Positions 19,122 through 28,304 of a stretch of DNA of 64,000 nucleotides are shown here, in pieces. Both the position numbers and the translations under genes were made by a program. The notes under the pieces were generated by a model that was not told where the DNA came from, did not search any database, and saw only the letters and a program-made list of their open reading frames with translations. Each line of letters starts with the position of its first letter. Position 1 is the first letter of the stretch. Source of the stretch: Rhizobium sp. NFR03 (GTDB taxonomy: Bacteria; Pseudomonadota; Alphaproteobacteria; Rhizobiales; Rhizobiaceae). The stretch is from the NCBI RefSeq assembly GCF_900111275.1, contig NZ_FOGR01000012.1, forward strand, positions 1 to 64,000, given 5' to 3'.

Positions 19122-20310
19122 CCGCTTGCGCGGACCGATCCTGATCGGGCTATCGATCGCGGTGGGCGCGGTGGCCTGGAGCGGAAACATCACGACCATC
19201 CCGGTCGCAGTGTTCTTTCCATTGCTTTGGGCCAAGTCGCCGTCACGCGTGATCGCGGCTGCCGTCTCAGCGGGCTACTTTCTCGCCGCGTCCCGCGGCT
19301 TGCCGCAGGGCGTCGCGAACTTCTACGCCGCCGATCTCTGGCCAGGCCTCATGTTATGGGTGATGGCGTCGTCAAGCTTTACCCTGGTGCACGCCCTCCT
19401 CTGGACAAGGCAACCGGGAGGGGTGCGGGCGGTGCGGTATGTGGTGGCCATGGTGCTGATGGCTCTGCCGCCATTCGGCGTCGTCGGCTGGGCGCATCCA
19501 CTGACGGCGGCTGGCATCCTCTTCCCGGGTTGGGGATGGTGTGGTCTTGGAGCGACCGCGATCCTGTTGGTCGTCATGACCGGTCGACGGTGGCAAATCG
19601 CGATCGCAGTCCTACTGGGACTATACGCCTGGTCTGCCACGGACTGGACGCAGCCAAAGGTACCAGACAGCTGGAAAGGGGTCGACCTTGCGCTCGGGCA
19701 AAATCTCGGTCGAGACGGCGCCCTCCGTTATCATCGTGACTTGATTGCAACCGTTCTTGCGGAGGGCGAAGAGGCCCGTCTCGTGGTTTTGCCTGAGAGC
19801 GCGCTTGGCTTCTGGACACCGACCGTTGCACGAGTCTGGCAGCGTGGTTTGCTGGGATCCGGCATCACCGTGATCGCAGGTGCGGCGGTCATCGCTGCTG
19901 CAGGCTACGACAATGTCATGGTGGCCATCTCAGCCACTGAGGCCCGTATTCTTTACCGGGAGCGCATGCCGGTCCCTGTTTCTATGTGGCAGCCGTGGCG
20001 GGCCTGGATGGGTAAGGGCGGCGGCGCGCGGGCTTACTTTTTTGCCAATCCGGTCGTTGACGTCTCGGGCATGCGGATCGCACCGCTGATCTGCTACGAG
20101 CAGCTCATCCTCTGGCCGATCCTGCAGTCGATGCTTCAATCCCCGGATATCATCGTGGCGACCGGCAATAGCTGGTGGACCTCTGGTACCTCGATCATTG
20201 CCATCCAGCAGGCGAGCGCTGTCGCATGGTCGCGGCTGTTCGGCGTTCCGATCGTCATGGCTTTCAATCAGAACAGCTTTCATTCAGATATTCGGGGAAT
20301 GACAAAATGA
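19042..20310 (+). CDS. traB: Conjugal transfer protein TraB, copy 1
   Basis: Product of 422 residues from the ATG at 19042, which lies inside traF in another frame; the open frame extends upstream but only as a traF shadow. Several membrane helices come first, then a nitrilase-like domain with [11 protein letters not shown] (Glu) and [11 protein letters not shown] (Cys), as in apolipoprotein N-acyltransferase. Ti-type TraB raises conjugation efficiency, and its chemical reaction is not settled. The stop overlaps the traH start (ATGA). Confidence 0.9.
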   Translation: MTPDILDRSRSLGSSALPRRSSPLIPDRLRGPILIGLSIAVGAVAWSGNITTIPVAVFFPLLWAKSPSRVIAAAVSAGYFLAASRGLPQGVANFYAADLWPGLMLWVMASSSFTLVHALLWTRQPGGVRAVRYVVAMVLMALPPFGVVGWAHPLTAAGILFPGWGWCGLGATAILLVVMTGRRWQIAIAVLLGLYAWSATDWTQPKVPDSWKGVDLALGQNLGRDGALRYHRDLIATVLAEGEEARLVVLPESALGFWTPTVARVWQRGLLGSGITVIAGAAVIAAAGYDNVMVAISATEARILYRERMPVPVSMWQPWRAWMGKGGGARAYFFANPVVDVSGMRIAPLICYEQLILWPILQSMLQSPDIIVATGNSWWTSGTSIIAIQQASAVAWSRLFGVPIVMAFNQNSFHSDIRGMTK

Positions 20311-20933
20311 TTGACGCGGCCCTTATTCAACAATGCGCCGACAGAGCTTTGAAGTCTGAGATCGTCGAGATGTTTATCGATCGGGCAGGGTCGCAGGATC
20401 CGCTGGCCATTACCGTGCGTTCTGGAAACCGTATCGTGCTCGTTCCGAAACCCACGACGTCGGACGAGGCCCTCGCACTGATCCGGGACAACCTCGGCCG
20501 CAATACCGTGCGTGTTGGTATCACGCAATATCCTGCCGGGCTCGGCATTATCGGGGCGGGGCAGCTAAAGCCCGATCTCGTCGACACCTGTGAAAACATT
20601 CGTATGGGTACCGCACTGTTCGCTAGGGTCTATCGGATCGTCACCAAGTGGTATGGTAGCCCAACGGCGAAAGATGTTCTGCCGCAGGTCTTCGATGACG
20701 CGATCATCGCCTGGCAGACCGGGTATTTCGAGGGAGTGGCGGTGTTCCGGGCAGAGGATCCGGGTGATGTAAAGCTCACTGAGCCTCAGCCGGTCCGGCG
20801 CGATGGCGCCGAGACACAAGCTGGCCTTCTTGAAAGCGGAACCAAACCCGATGCGCCCGCAGACGCTGTGGCACCCGATGCGAACAAGGCAGGGATTCGG
20901 ATCGATCTGTCTGGGATTGGAGGCAGACCATGA
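20307..20933 (+). CDS. traH: Conjugal transfer protein TraH
   Basis: Product of 208 residues ([19 protein letters not shown]). The middle ITQYPAGLGIIGAGQLKP and CENIRMGTALFARVYRIV resembles the substrate-binding half of lytic transglycosylases (NI-x2-G-T), which would suit a cell-wall opening role, but the catalytic Glu context is not clear. The end is Pro/Ala/Asp-rich. Last gene of traAFBH, coupled to traB by ATGA. Confidence 0.82.
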   Translation: MIDAALIQQCADRALKSEIVEMFIDRAGSQDPLAITVRSGNRIVLVPKPTTSDEALALIRDNLGRNTVRVGITQYPAGLGIIGAGQLKPDLVDTCENIRMGTALFARVYRIVTKWYGSPTAKDVLPQVFDDAIIAWQTGYFEGVAVFRAEDPGDVKLTEPQPVRRDGAETQAGLLESGTKPDAPADAVAPDANKAGIRIDLSGIGGRP

Positions 20934-20941
20934 TCAGATGT

Positions 20942-20959
20942 TTCTGCAGATCTGCAAAA
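20942..20959. promoter_or_regulatory. Second tra box, before traM
   Basis: TTCTGCAGATCTGCAAAA shares the GCAGATCTGC core of the first tra box and is mostly palindromic. It begins nine bases after traH and about 290 bases before traM. It could make traM TraR-activated, the known negative loop of this system. Confidence 0.7.
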
Positions 20960-21031
20960 CGTTTGTTTATCCATCGCTCTAGCGAAAACAATATCAGCCC
21001 TTTATAAGGGCGGCAGGGCAGTACGCGCTGC

Positions 21032-21182
21032 CCGGGGGTGTGGAAACCCCTGCTTAGCGGTTGGTGCCGGCCGGAACGGCGCCAGAATCCTCTGACCATT
21101 TGGCCGGGGGCCTGTGACGTATGTCCAGGCATCTCGGTGTTAAAGGTCACAGGACTGTCTAAGCACAGTTTCCAACCCCCGG
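21032..21182 (+). ncRNA. Candidate structured RNA between traH and traM
   Basis: A closing stem pairs CCGGGGGTGTGGAAA (21032-21046) with TTTCCAACCCCCGG (21169-21182), with one bulged base. Inside are GGTGCCG (21063-21069) with CGGCGCC (21077-21083), and CCTGTGAC (21111-21118) with GTCACAGG (21146-21153). This gives a multibranched fold. A competing hairpin GGGCAG-N6-CTGCCC (21016-21033) precedes it and another, GTTTGC with GCAAAC (21202-21228), lies before traM. A tra box is upstream. No open frame with a good start covers it. It may be a leader of traM or a separate small RNA. No known family was recognised. Confidence 0.5.
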
Positions 21183-21245
21183 CTTGGGATCAGGGATTAG
21201 CGTTTGCGGGGGCGGACCGCGGGCAAACCTTGGGGTGGAACAGGC

Positions 21246-21554
21246 ATGTCATCAGAGAATGAAACAGTGACGGACACATGCGAACTTCGCCCGGTTGTAG
21301 GGCTGACGCGCGGGCTTTCCGCGGCGGACCTTGAAACTTTGACGGTCGACGCGATCCGCACCCATAGGCAACTCGTCGGGAAGGCGGATCAGTTGTTCCA
21401 GGCCCTGCCCGACGACTATAAAACTGGAGCGATTGCCGGCGGCGCCCAGCATCTGGTCTACATCGAGGCGATGATCGCAATGCACGCGCAGATGATCGCG
21501 CTCAACACGCTGCTCGATATTCTGGGCTATATACCGAAGGTCCCAGTCAACTAA
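21246..21554 (+). CDS. traM: Quorum anti-activator TraM
   Basis: Product of 102 residues, the standard TraM length, starting at the ATG 21246; a TTG-started frame from 21204 is less likely. Sequence features are RPVVGLTRGLSAADLETLTV, then IRTHRQLVGKADQLFQALPD and IYEAM-like VYIEAMIAMHAQM with a C-terminal hydrophobic end. TraM dimers bind the TraR C-terminal domain and block it until enough autoinducer has built up. It is convergent with traR, ending 11 bases from the traR stop. Confidence 0.93.
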   Translation: MSSENETVTDTCELRPVVGLTRGLSAADLETLTVDAIRTHRQLVGKADQLFQALPDDYKTGAIAGGAQHLVYIEAMIAMHAQMIALNTLLDILGYIPKVPVN

Positions 21555-21564
21555 ACTTGGTTTT

Positions 21565-22269
21565 TCAGATGAGTTTTGCGCGGATCGCCAGCGCGAGCAG
21601 ATGATACATCGTGTGAATCTCGAGACGTTTCCTGGTCTCGTAGAGCTTGCTCTTGACCGAGTTGTATTTGACCCCTTCCAGATCGGCCGCCTCTTCCATG
21701 GTCTTGCCGACGGCAATCCATTTAAGGTAAGCGGCTTCCTTCGCATCGAGCCACGCCGGGGACTGTATGGTGGGTGTTAGTGGCAGGAGAGACATGCGGG
21801 CATGGAGTTGTCCGACGGCCGCTGCCGCCGCGATGGCGTCGATGTCACGATCGAGGTCAAGCACTGGTTTTTCCGAGGCCAGGGTAAACATCGACATCGA
21901 TCCGTTGGCTGCCTTCACCGGGATGGTAATGCCGGAACGGATCCCGAAATCGGCGGCATTCGCATAGAACGCACGCTCGGCTTTCGAAAGTCGTTTGCCA
22001 TCCAAGTCGTAACCCCATGCAAAAGCTTGTTTGACGGACTTGGCGCGTTTCACGACGGGGTCGACGGCCGCGAGTTTCTGCTCAAAATAGATCGACCGCC
22101 ACTCGGGATGATAGTTCGAGACCGCAAGCGTATGGCCGGGCTGGATGTGAAGGTAAGCATAGCCGCCAAATCCCGCCTCGTCGGCGAGGTGACCAAGGGC
22201 TTGCTTGATAATGCTCTCGTCACCCTGGAGTGCGGTGATGTCGGTGAGCTTGTCCAGCCAGTGCTGCAT
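21565..22269 (-). CDS. traR: LuxR-type quorum regulator TraR
   Basis: Product of 234 residues, as in Ti plasmids. The acyl-homoserine-lactone pocket residues are all present at the classical positions: Trp57, Tyr61, Asp70 and Trp85 in [18 protein letters not shown] and FAWGYD. The C-terminal GerE helix-turn-helix is [20 protein letters not shown]. TraR with autoinducer binds the tra boxes at 15110 and 20942 and activates transfer genes. No traI synthase gene lies in the window. Confidence 0.95.
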   Translation of the reverse strand: MQHWLDKLTDITALQGDESIIKQALGHLADEAGFGGYAYLHIQPGHTLAVSNYHPEWRSIYFEQKLAAVDPVVKRAKSVKQAFAWGYDLDGKRLSKAERAFYANAADFGIRSGITIPVKAANGSMSMFTLASEKPVLDLDRDIDAIAAAAAVGQLHARMSLLPLTPTIQSPAWLDAKEAAYLKWIAVGKTMEEAADLEGVKYNSVKSKLYETRKRLEIHTMYHLLALAIRAKLI

Positions 22270-22454
22270 TTTCTTACTCCGTTTTGGTGTTCAGATGGAA
22301 CAGGTCACGAGAGCTCCTCGATGTTTATTATAGCATGTAATAAAAACAACCTTAGATTGCATAACATACCTTATGGAACTCGCTTCGGCCCGTAGCCGAA
22401 GCAGCCTGGTGACAGATCTTCCGATCCAGATTTGGACCCTATCTGCTGATGGCC

Positions 22455-23030
22455 TTAGGATCCAAAAAGACTTGCAGCAAGGGTGCAGGACACGATCGCG
22501 AGCCAACAGGAGGCAGTTCGTTGAAGTATCATCACACGAATATGGCTTCGCGCGCCGATTTGCGCTAATCTGCCGAAACCACCCCAGATTACAGCGGCAA
22601 AGCTCGCCAAGCCAAGAAAAATGACAAGCTTCATCAGGAAGTCCGGTGCATTTGGCTGCGGTAGAAGAACAAGCCCAAACACAACGGCTTTGGGGTTGAG
22701 CGTCGTCGTTACGAATACACGTCGAGCAGTTACACTGCGATCCAGGCCATCTTCGCTTACTGCGACCCAAAGCTTCATGGCAAGATACATAACCCAAATC
22801 GCTGCTGCGGTCTTCAGTACCAAAGCGCTTTCCGGCCATAGACTGATCAGTTCCCCCCCAAGCCACGTGAGGGGCAAGATCATTGTAAGGTAACCGAGCA
22901 GTTCAGCAGGAAGCAGTTTTGGAACGAGACAAAAACTGTTACGTGCCGACGCCAACCCCATCAACGTGTTTGTGGGGCCGGGACTTAACAGGAGAATGAA
23001 AACCGTTAAGATATACGCGGGGTAGCTCAT
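22455..23030 (-). CDS. LysE-family translocator
   Basis: Product of 191 residues from the ATG at 23028-23030. The signature LLLSPGPTNTLMGLASARNS is followed by TLNPKAVVFGLVLLP, with about five hydrophobic segments. The ribosome site is weak (AGAGAG). An inner-membrane exporter of amino acids or similar metabolites is expected. It lies between the transfer region and the catabolic region, and its promoter side faces the ribokinase gene, which is on the same strand. Confidence 0.82.
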   Translation of the reverse strand: MSYPAYILTVFILLLSPGPTNTLMGLASARNSFCLVPKLLPAELLGYLTMILPLTWLGGELISLWPESALVLKTAAAIWVMYLAMKLWVAVSEDGLDRSVTARRVFVTTTLNPKAVVFGLVLLPQPNAPDFLMKLVIFLGLASFAAVIWGGFGRLAQIGARSHIRVMILQRTASCWLAIVSCTLAASLFGS

Positions 23031-23097
23031 TGCAGGCTCTCTTGTCAAAATCTTCGGTTACACCAGCTTGTATTCAAGCTGGTGCCATCGGCTTTTC

Positions 23098-23973
23098 TCA
23101 GGTCCAACTATCTGTCTCGTTGGTGTGAGGAATGCTGGACTGGCTTCCCGGACGCGAGCAAGCAATAGCAGCGGCCTTGGCAGCTCGTCGCATCGCTGCC
23201 TCGAGCGAGAGTCCTCGATCGAGGGCTGATGCGAGGACGCCTACAAAACAATCACCCGCTGCGGTCGTATCCACCGCATTCACGCGCAGCGCAGGGACCG
23301 TAACCCTCTCGCCATTGATAAAAGCTTCGGCCCCCTCTCCCCCCATGGTGCGTAAGACGCCGGTTTCGAGAGCGTCGGACAGGGATCTTGCGGTCGCCTC
23401 GCAACCAATCCAACGGGCAAGAGCTTCTGCCTCGTCTTCGTTGACGATTACGATGTCCACGAGCGATAAAAGGTCGCGATCAAGCTGGTGGGCCGGCGCC
23501 AGGTTGAGGATCGATTTTGCGGAATGATTGGAAACCCGTCTGATGAGATTTTCGATCTGAAGAGCGTCGTTCTCCATCTGCAGCAGGACGTAACTTGCGT
23601 TATTAAGCAACTCATCTTCAACGCCATCGGACTGGGCCGCCAGGTTGGCGCCTGCAGCAACTGCAATCATATTGCGCCCATCGGCATCGATCATAATTGC
23701 GGCAGAGCCGGTGGGCTTTTCTGATCGGGCCACACGGCTGATATCGACTTCGCGTTCCAAATTCTGAAGGGCGATCGGGGCCATCGCGTCGTTACCCACC
23801 GCCCCGATCATGACGACATCTGCGCCATCCCGTGCAGCTGCAAGAGCTTGGTTGGCTCCCTTCCCTCCAGCCTCCGTTCGGGATCCAAGGGCTAAGACCG
23901 TCTGACCTGCTTGAGGCATCTCGTCTACTAGGTAAATGAGATCAGCATTAATGGACCCAAACGTGACGATCAT
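23098..23973 (-). CDS. PfkB-family sugar kinase (ribokinase-like)
   Basis: Product of 291 residues. The N-terminal substrate glycine motif is EAGGKGANQALAAAR (residues 35-49), and the C-terminal anion hole and catalytic base are in VDTTAAGDCFVGVLA. The length suits ribokinase. It should phosphorylate a pentose or similar sugar in the cytoplasm. It is divergent from IclR1, and palindromic sites in the spacer suggest IclR1 controls both. Confidence 0.87.
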   Translation of the reverse strand: MIVTFGSINADLIYLVDEMPQAGQTVLALGSRTEAGGKGANQALAAARDGADVVMIGAVGNDAMAPIALQNLEREVDISRVARSEKPTGSAAIMIDADGRNMIAVAAGANLAAQSDGVEDELLNNASYVLLQMENDALQIENLIRRVSNHSAKSILNLAPAHQLDRDLLSLVDIVIVNEDEAEALARWIGCEATARSLSDALETGVLRTMGGEGAEAFINGERVTVPALRVNAVDTTAAGDCFVGVLASALDRGLSLEAAMRRAAKAAAIACSRPGSQSSIPHTNETDSWT

Positions 23974-24052
23974 AGCTAAACCCCTATTAACTGATGGCGG
24001 GCAGTGTTAGCCACCACCGCGCACATTACGGTATCGGAATTGATTTATCTTT

Positions 24053-24155
24053 TAGAATCCATTTCTAATTATCTCAAGGGTAAAGAAGGCCACTGAACAG
24101 TTCGGTCTAACGAAGTCGCCGAGATCGCCAGCGAGAGGTTCTGGAAGCCTATTCC
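24053..24155. promoter_or_regulatory. Two palindromes between ribokinase and IclR1
   Basis: TAGAA-N5-TTCTA lies at 24053-24067 and GGAAGCCTATTCC at 24143-24155. The second fits the GGAA-N5-TTCC pattern seen before other genes of the region. They probably bind an IclR regulator acting on the divergent promoters. Confidence 0.45.
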
Positions 24156-24200
24156 AAATTGGAAACAAAGATTGTAGGCTTGCTTAAAAGGAGATTATGT

Positions 24201-25025
24201 TTGACCGTTGCAGCCGTATCACGATGCCTAACGCTCTTAGAGGTTTTAGCTGGGGAAGCAGGATCAATCGAGTTATCCGACCTTGCCGGACGACTTGATA
24301 TGCCAGCGAGCGCAGTCCATCGCCTTTTGACGACGCTGATTAGCCACGGTTGGGTTACTCAGGACGCTGCAAGCCAAAACTACGCCCTCTCTCTTCGGTT
24401 GAGCGCCTTGGCGTTCCGAAATCTCGACGCCCGTAACGTTCCGGACGTGGTCCAATCTGTCCTGAACAGGCTGGCTGCGGAAACGCAGGAATATTGCCGT
24501 CTAGCGATTCTGGAAGGCCAGGATTTGGTATGGGTAGCGCGTGCTCAAGGTGCGATAACCGGGCTTCGATATGATCCGGATATGGGACAAGAGATCGTTC
24601 TTCACGCGACGGCAAATGGCAAGGCATGGCTTTCGACTCTGCCTGAAGAACGCGCGCTGGAGATCGTCTATTCTCGCGGGTTTACCGCCAAACGGAAACT
24701 CGGTCCTAACTCCGCTCGGTCAATCGATGAACTCAGAGTGCGACTAAATGAAACCAGAGAGCGGGGTTTCGCAACCTCTGTCGAGGAAGGCGAGGCCGGT
24801 ACCGCAGCAGTCGCAGTCCCCTTTCGAACGAGTTCTGACGCCGAAGCGCCGGTTGCCGGAACGATATCCGTTGCGGGACCACTGATGCGCATTACCGAAG
24901 ATCGTTGGCCCGACTTGGTGAGTGCGCTCAAAAAGGCTGCGGGCGAGCTCAGCGATATCTGGCCTTTGCGCGTTCGTCAGCGAACCATGACGCCGCTGAT
25001 CGTAACAACCGGCGCAGTCCGGTAG
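24201..25025 (+). CDS. IclR-family regulator 1
   Basis: Product of 274 residues if it starts at the TTG 24201, which follows AAAAGGAG; an earlier TTG at 24159 lacks a ribosome site. The N-terminal winged helix (IELSDLAGRLDMPASAVHRL) and the IclR effector domain (HATANGKAWLSTLPEE, ERGFATSVEEGEAGTAAVAV) are clear. It is divergent from the ribokinase gene and upstream of the FG-GAP protein gene. It probably controls this subcluster. The Ser/Thr/Cys pattern of the effector pocket gives no substrate. Confidence 0.88.
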   Translation: MTVAAVSRCLTLLEVLAGEAGSIELSDLAGRLDMPASAVHRLLTTLISHGWVTQDAASQNYALSLRLSALAFRNLDARNVPDVVQSVLNRLAAETQEYCRLAILEGQDLVWVARAQGAITGLRYDPDMGQEIVLHATANGKAWLSTLPEERALEIVYSRGFTAKRKLGPNSARSIDELRVRLNETRERGFATSVEEGEAGTAAVAVPFRTSSDAEAPVAGTISVAGPLMRITEDRWPDLVSALKKAAGELSDIWPLRVRQRTMTPLIVTTGAVR

Positions 25026-25342
25026 CATCGTTGCCGAGTACGCCAGCAAGATGAGAGACGCTGAACCTGGCAATGGCTGCCTACGGCATTTGCGATTTTC
25101 ATGATCTGTCATCGCGCCTGCGATCCTGCGAGCCTTTCCGCCAAAGAAGCGGGTTCTCAACTTTGCTAGTGGCCCAAGCTAATCGGACAAATGCTCACCG
25201 ATTGAGTTCGCTCTCTTTAGACTTCGCCATCCCCCCGCGCCTGTTGCCCCGACAGGCACCAACCAATTTTCCGCTGGATTTGAAAGGCACTTTCGTTTTA
25301 GAAATCATTTCCAATTCAATTTGCAAGTGGAGAGGGTTTGCG
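25026..25342. other. 317-base spacer with an IclR-like site
   Basis: No gene is recognised. AGAAATCATTTCC at 25300-25312 is a near match to the GGAA-N5-TTCC pattern and stands 30 bases before the FG-GAP gene, whose ribosome site GGAGAGGG is at 25329-25336. Confidence 0.45.
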
Positions 25343-27316
25343 ATGAGCGTAACAAGGTGGGAGGACGACGCCACGCTTTGGCATGGGCCAAACTATGGGT
25401 CGGAGACTTTGAAGTACCATCCAGACGTCAAATCGGCAGCGGTGGCAGGTCGGATCATTACGTGTGTCGAGATTGTCGACTGGAGTGGTACAGGTACAAA
25501 GGACATGCTGATTTCAGCATGGGACGCCTGCTACGATGGTCGTGTTTTTCTGCGCCGCCAGGTTGGTACCAATTCTGATGGCACACCAATTTTGGGCGAA
25601 GAAGAGCTGGTGGAAGGGGTCCGCGGTTACGTGACGGCGGTTAAGGATGGAGATCTCTTCCATCTCGTCTCCGCTTCACGGCTGCGCAAACAGATTTATG
25701 TGTTTCCCAACATCGGGAGAAAAGGCGCGCCGGAATTCGGCGAGCCCGTGCGCCTCGATCTCGACGCAGACTGGGTCAAGGGTAACGAATATTTCCATAT
25801 GGCCCGGTTCCACGATATCGACGGCGACGGGGTCGCAGAACTTCTCGTCGGAAGCGACTACTGGAACGACTATTGGCCGAACGGTCTGGAATGGAACGAC
25901 GAAGGTTATCGCGGCTATGACGACGCGGGCCGTTGGCTCGGCGGTCCGCTGCGTGGCTTCCTGTACGCATTCAAGAACTCAGGTACCCTCGCAGCCCCTG
26001 TGCTCGAAAAGGGTCATGCCCTCGTCGCCGGCGAAACCCCGCTTGAAGTTTATGGGCAGCTGGCGCCTGCTTTCGGCACGTTTGGAACTCGTCAGCAACA
26101 CGTCGTTGCCGGCGAGTTCTGGAATATCCTGCATATTGCTCGGCAGCGCGAAGATGGAACCTTCGAGCCAACCAGTCTGGTGCGCAGTGTCGACGACACA
26201 GTGCTGGAACTCGAACACTGCATCCATCTTCCCTGCGTCGTCGATTGGGATGGCGACGGTCGCGAGGATATCCTTTATGGCGCCGAAGACGGCTATATCA
26301 GCTTTCTCAAGAACGTCGGCGATGGTGAGGATGGCCTCCCACGTTTTGAGCAACGCGGCCGCATCGAGACCACCAAGCCGTTGATCCACGCAGGTATCCT
26401 GCCAAGCCCGACAGCTTATGACTTCAGTGGCGATGGACACTACGATCTGGTCGTTGGTAACAGCACAGGCGAGCTTCTCTTTTACCAAAGCCGAGAGGAA
26501 GCCGGCACCATCTTTCTCGAAAAGGAAGTCATGCTGAAGGGTGGCGACACGCCGATCCGGATTGCAGCTGGCTTGACGGGGTCAATCCAGGGACCGTCGG
26601 AAAAAATGTTTGGCTATTCCTGCCCGACGCTTGCCGACTGGACCGGCAATGGCAGCATTGACATTTTGGTCAGCGACGTCACGGGCCGTCATCGGCTGTT
26701 CCGCAACACCGGTGAAAAGGTCCTGCCGCCACGCTTCGGTGAGGAGGAGTTTCTAACCTTCAACGGCAAGCCCTTGAAGACAGTCTGGCGGGTTCGACCG
26801 GCGGTCGTTGATTGGCTTAACGACAGCGACCTTCATTACATCGCCTTGGATGAGGACGGGGTGCTCAGTGACTGGAAGAAGGCGTCCGACACGGAACTTG
26901 TCGATAAACGCTTCCTCCGTTGGGAAGATGGCGAAGCAATGCGCTTTACGGTTGATGTCGGCGGAGGTCGCGGTCGCGTGAAGCTATGCTTCTGTGATTG
27001 GGAGGGCTCAGGTCGTACCGATCTGATTTTTGGGACCCATGCTCGCGCCTGCGTGCCGCCAGACCCAAAGACCGGCGCACCACGCAACACGACAAAGCAG
27101 GCAGGCTTGTTCTACTCCCGCAATGTCGGCACACCGGACGAGCCACGGTTTGCGTTGCCGATTCCAATCAAGCACCGTAACGAGACCATTCAGATGGCTA
27201 TGCACGTGGCTTCCCCAGAAGTTGTCGATTGGGCTGGCCGTGGAAGCCTCGATATCGTCGTTGGGATCGAGGACGGCAGCATTGTCTGGCTGAAACGCGA
27301 GGAATTGTCGTGGTGA
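25343..27316 (+). CDS. Cytoplasmic FG-GAP/VCBS-repeat beta-propeller protein
   Basis: Product of 657 residues from the ATG at 25343 (GGAGAGGG upstream); the open frame reaches back to 25073 without a start signal. Eight Asp-rich calcium-type motifs follow at about residues 46, 158, 301, 360, 432, 490, 552 and 629. Examples are DIDGDGVAELLVGS, DWDGDGREDILYGA, DFSGDGHYDLVVGN and DWTGNGSIDILVSD; the sixth, DWLNDSDLH, is degenerate. This is the FG-GAP fold of integrin-alpha-type propellers. There is no signal peptide, unlike most such proteins, so it should be cytoplasmic. It overlaps the AroE-like gene (GTGA) and therefore takes part in catabolism. Its activity is unknown. Confidence 0.82.
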   Translation: MSVTRWEDDATLWHGPNYGSETLKYHPDVKSAAVAGRIITCVEIVDWSGTGTKDMLISAWDACYDGRVFLRRQVGTNSDGTPILGEEELVEGVRGYVTAVKDGDLFHLVSASRLRKQIYVFPNIGRKGAPEFGEPVRLDLDADWVKGNEYFHMARFHDIDGDGVAELLVGSDYWNDYWPNGLEWNDEGYRGYDDAGRWLGGPLRGFLYAFKNSGTLAAPVLEKGHALVAGETPLEVYGQLAPAFGTFGTRQQHVVAGEFWNILHIARQREDGTFEPTSLVRSVDDTVLELEHCIHLPCVVDWDGDGREDILYGAEDGYISFLKNVGDGEDGLPRFEQRGRIETTKPLIHAGILPSPTAYDFSGDGHYDLVVGNSTGELLFYQSREEAGTIFLEKEVMLKGGDTPIRIAAGLTGSIQGPSEKMFGYSCPTLADWTGNGSIDILVSDVTGRHRLFRNTGEKVLPPRFGEEEFLTFNGKPLKTVWRVRPAVVDWLNDSDLHYIALDEDGVLSDWKKASDTELVDKRFLRWEDGEAMRFTVDVGGGRGRVKLCFCDWEGSGRTDLIFGTHARACVPPDPKTGAPRNTTKQAGLFYSRNVGTPDEPRFALPIPIKHRNETIQMAMHVASPEVVDWAGRGSLDIVVGIEDGSIVWLKREELSW

Positions 27317-28119
27317 GCGGCGTCATCATTCGGGGTACGACAAAGCTGATTGGCATAATCGGCGATCCTATCGCCCAGGCTAAGTCGCCAGCTGCGGTCA
27401 ATCCTCTTTTTGCGGCACGCGGTGCGGATATCGTGTCTGTTCCGCTCCACGTCCCCGCGAGAGACCTGGCTACGATATGGGCTGGGCTTAGGGCAATGCC
27501 GAACCTTGTCGGTTTCGGCATCACGCTACCTCATAAACAAACTGCGATCGATCTTTGCGACAGTCTCGATCCGGTGGCTGCCCGGGTCGGAGCCGTCAAT
27601 TTCGTTCGGCGAGAACGCGACGGCAGTTTTCGAGGCTATCAATTCGACGGCAAGGGTTTTGTCCGCGGGCTTCAAACGAAAGGAATAGCGATTAACGGGC
27701 GCGACGCTCTCATCGTTGGCGCCGGCGGCGCTTCGGTCGCCATAGCCTTCGCGCTCATTGAAGCAGGTGCCAAGGGTATCACGGTGTCAAATCGAACAAT
27801 TGAGAAAGCCAAGGCCCTGGCGGACTCGGTGAATGCTGCCTTCGGGAGAAACGTTGCAAGAGCAGGTAACGCTGAACCCGAAACAGGCCAGCTCGTCGTC
27901 AATGCCACATCACTCGGTCTTAACGAGACGGACGCCCTGCCGATTAATCCAGACCTCCTGCAGCCTGGCATGACATTAGCTGAAGTCATTGCTCAGCCGG
28001 AGACGACCAGGCTTCTCGCGCTTGCTGCCGAAAAGGGTGTGGAGACCCATTCCGGGATGCATATGATTACTGGCCAGGCCGACCTTACCGTTGACCATAT
28101 TTGCGAGCTTTGGTCATAG
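27313..28119 (+). CDS. Shikimate/quinate dehydrogenase-like protein 1
   Basis: Product of 268 residues from the GTG at 27313, overlapping the FG-GAP stop. It aligns with AroE: GDPIAQAKSP at residues 18-26, TLPHKQ with the catalytic Lys75, AVNFV with Asn96, FDGKGF with Asp112, and the NADP loop VGAGGASVA at 136. In AroE the substrate loop is usually H-S-x-S-P. Here the first Ser is Ala23 while Ser25 remains, so another cyclic or acyclic polyol acid may be oxidised. A second AroE-like gene is at 41296. Confidence 0.85.
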   Translation: MSGVIIRGTTKLIGIIGDPIAQAKSPAAVNPLFAARGADIVSVPLHVPARDLATIWAGLRAMPNLVGFGITLPHKQTAIDLCDSLDPVAARVGAVNFVRRERDGSFRGYQFDGKGFVRGLQTKGIAINGRDALIVGAGGASVAIAFALIEAGAKGITVSNRTIEKAKALADSVNAAFGRNVARAGNAEPETGQLVVNATSLGLNETDALPINPDLLQPGMTLAEVIAQPETTRLLALAAEKGVETHSGMHMITGQADLTVDHICELWS

Positions 28120-28138
28120 CTGTCTAAACGACATATGA

Positions 28139-28167
28139 TCGGCATGTCTGACCCGTCAGCATGCCGA
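28139..28167. terminator. Long hairpin between convergent genes
   Basis: TCGGCATG (28139-28146) plus CTGAC (28148-28152) pair with GTCAG CATGCCGA (28155-28167), a 13-pair stem with one bulge. ATATGA at 28133 and the matching TCATAT near 28185 can extend it. It separates AroE-like 1 from the convergent Gfo/Idh gene. No T-run. Confidence 0.5.
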
Positions 28168-28304
28168 ACGGTAACCATCGAAGATCATATAGCTGACGCA
28201 TACCCTCTCCGCGCACCGTCCTCGAAACCAAGATTCCGGATCAACACCTAGCTTCAGAGAGTGACCTACCCTAACGAACGTCGCTGCGTGCCGGCAGATC
28301 ATCT

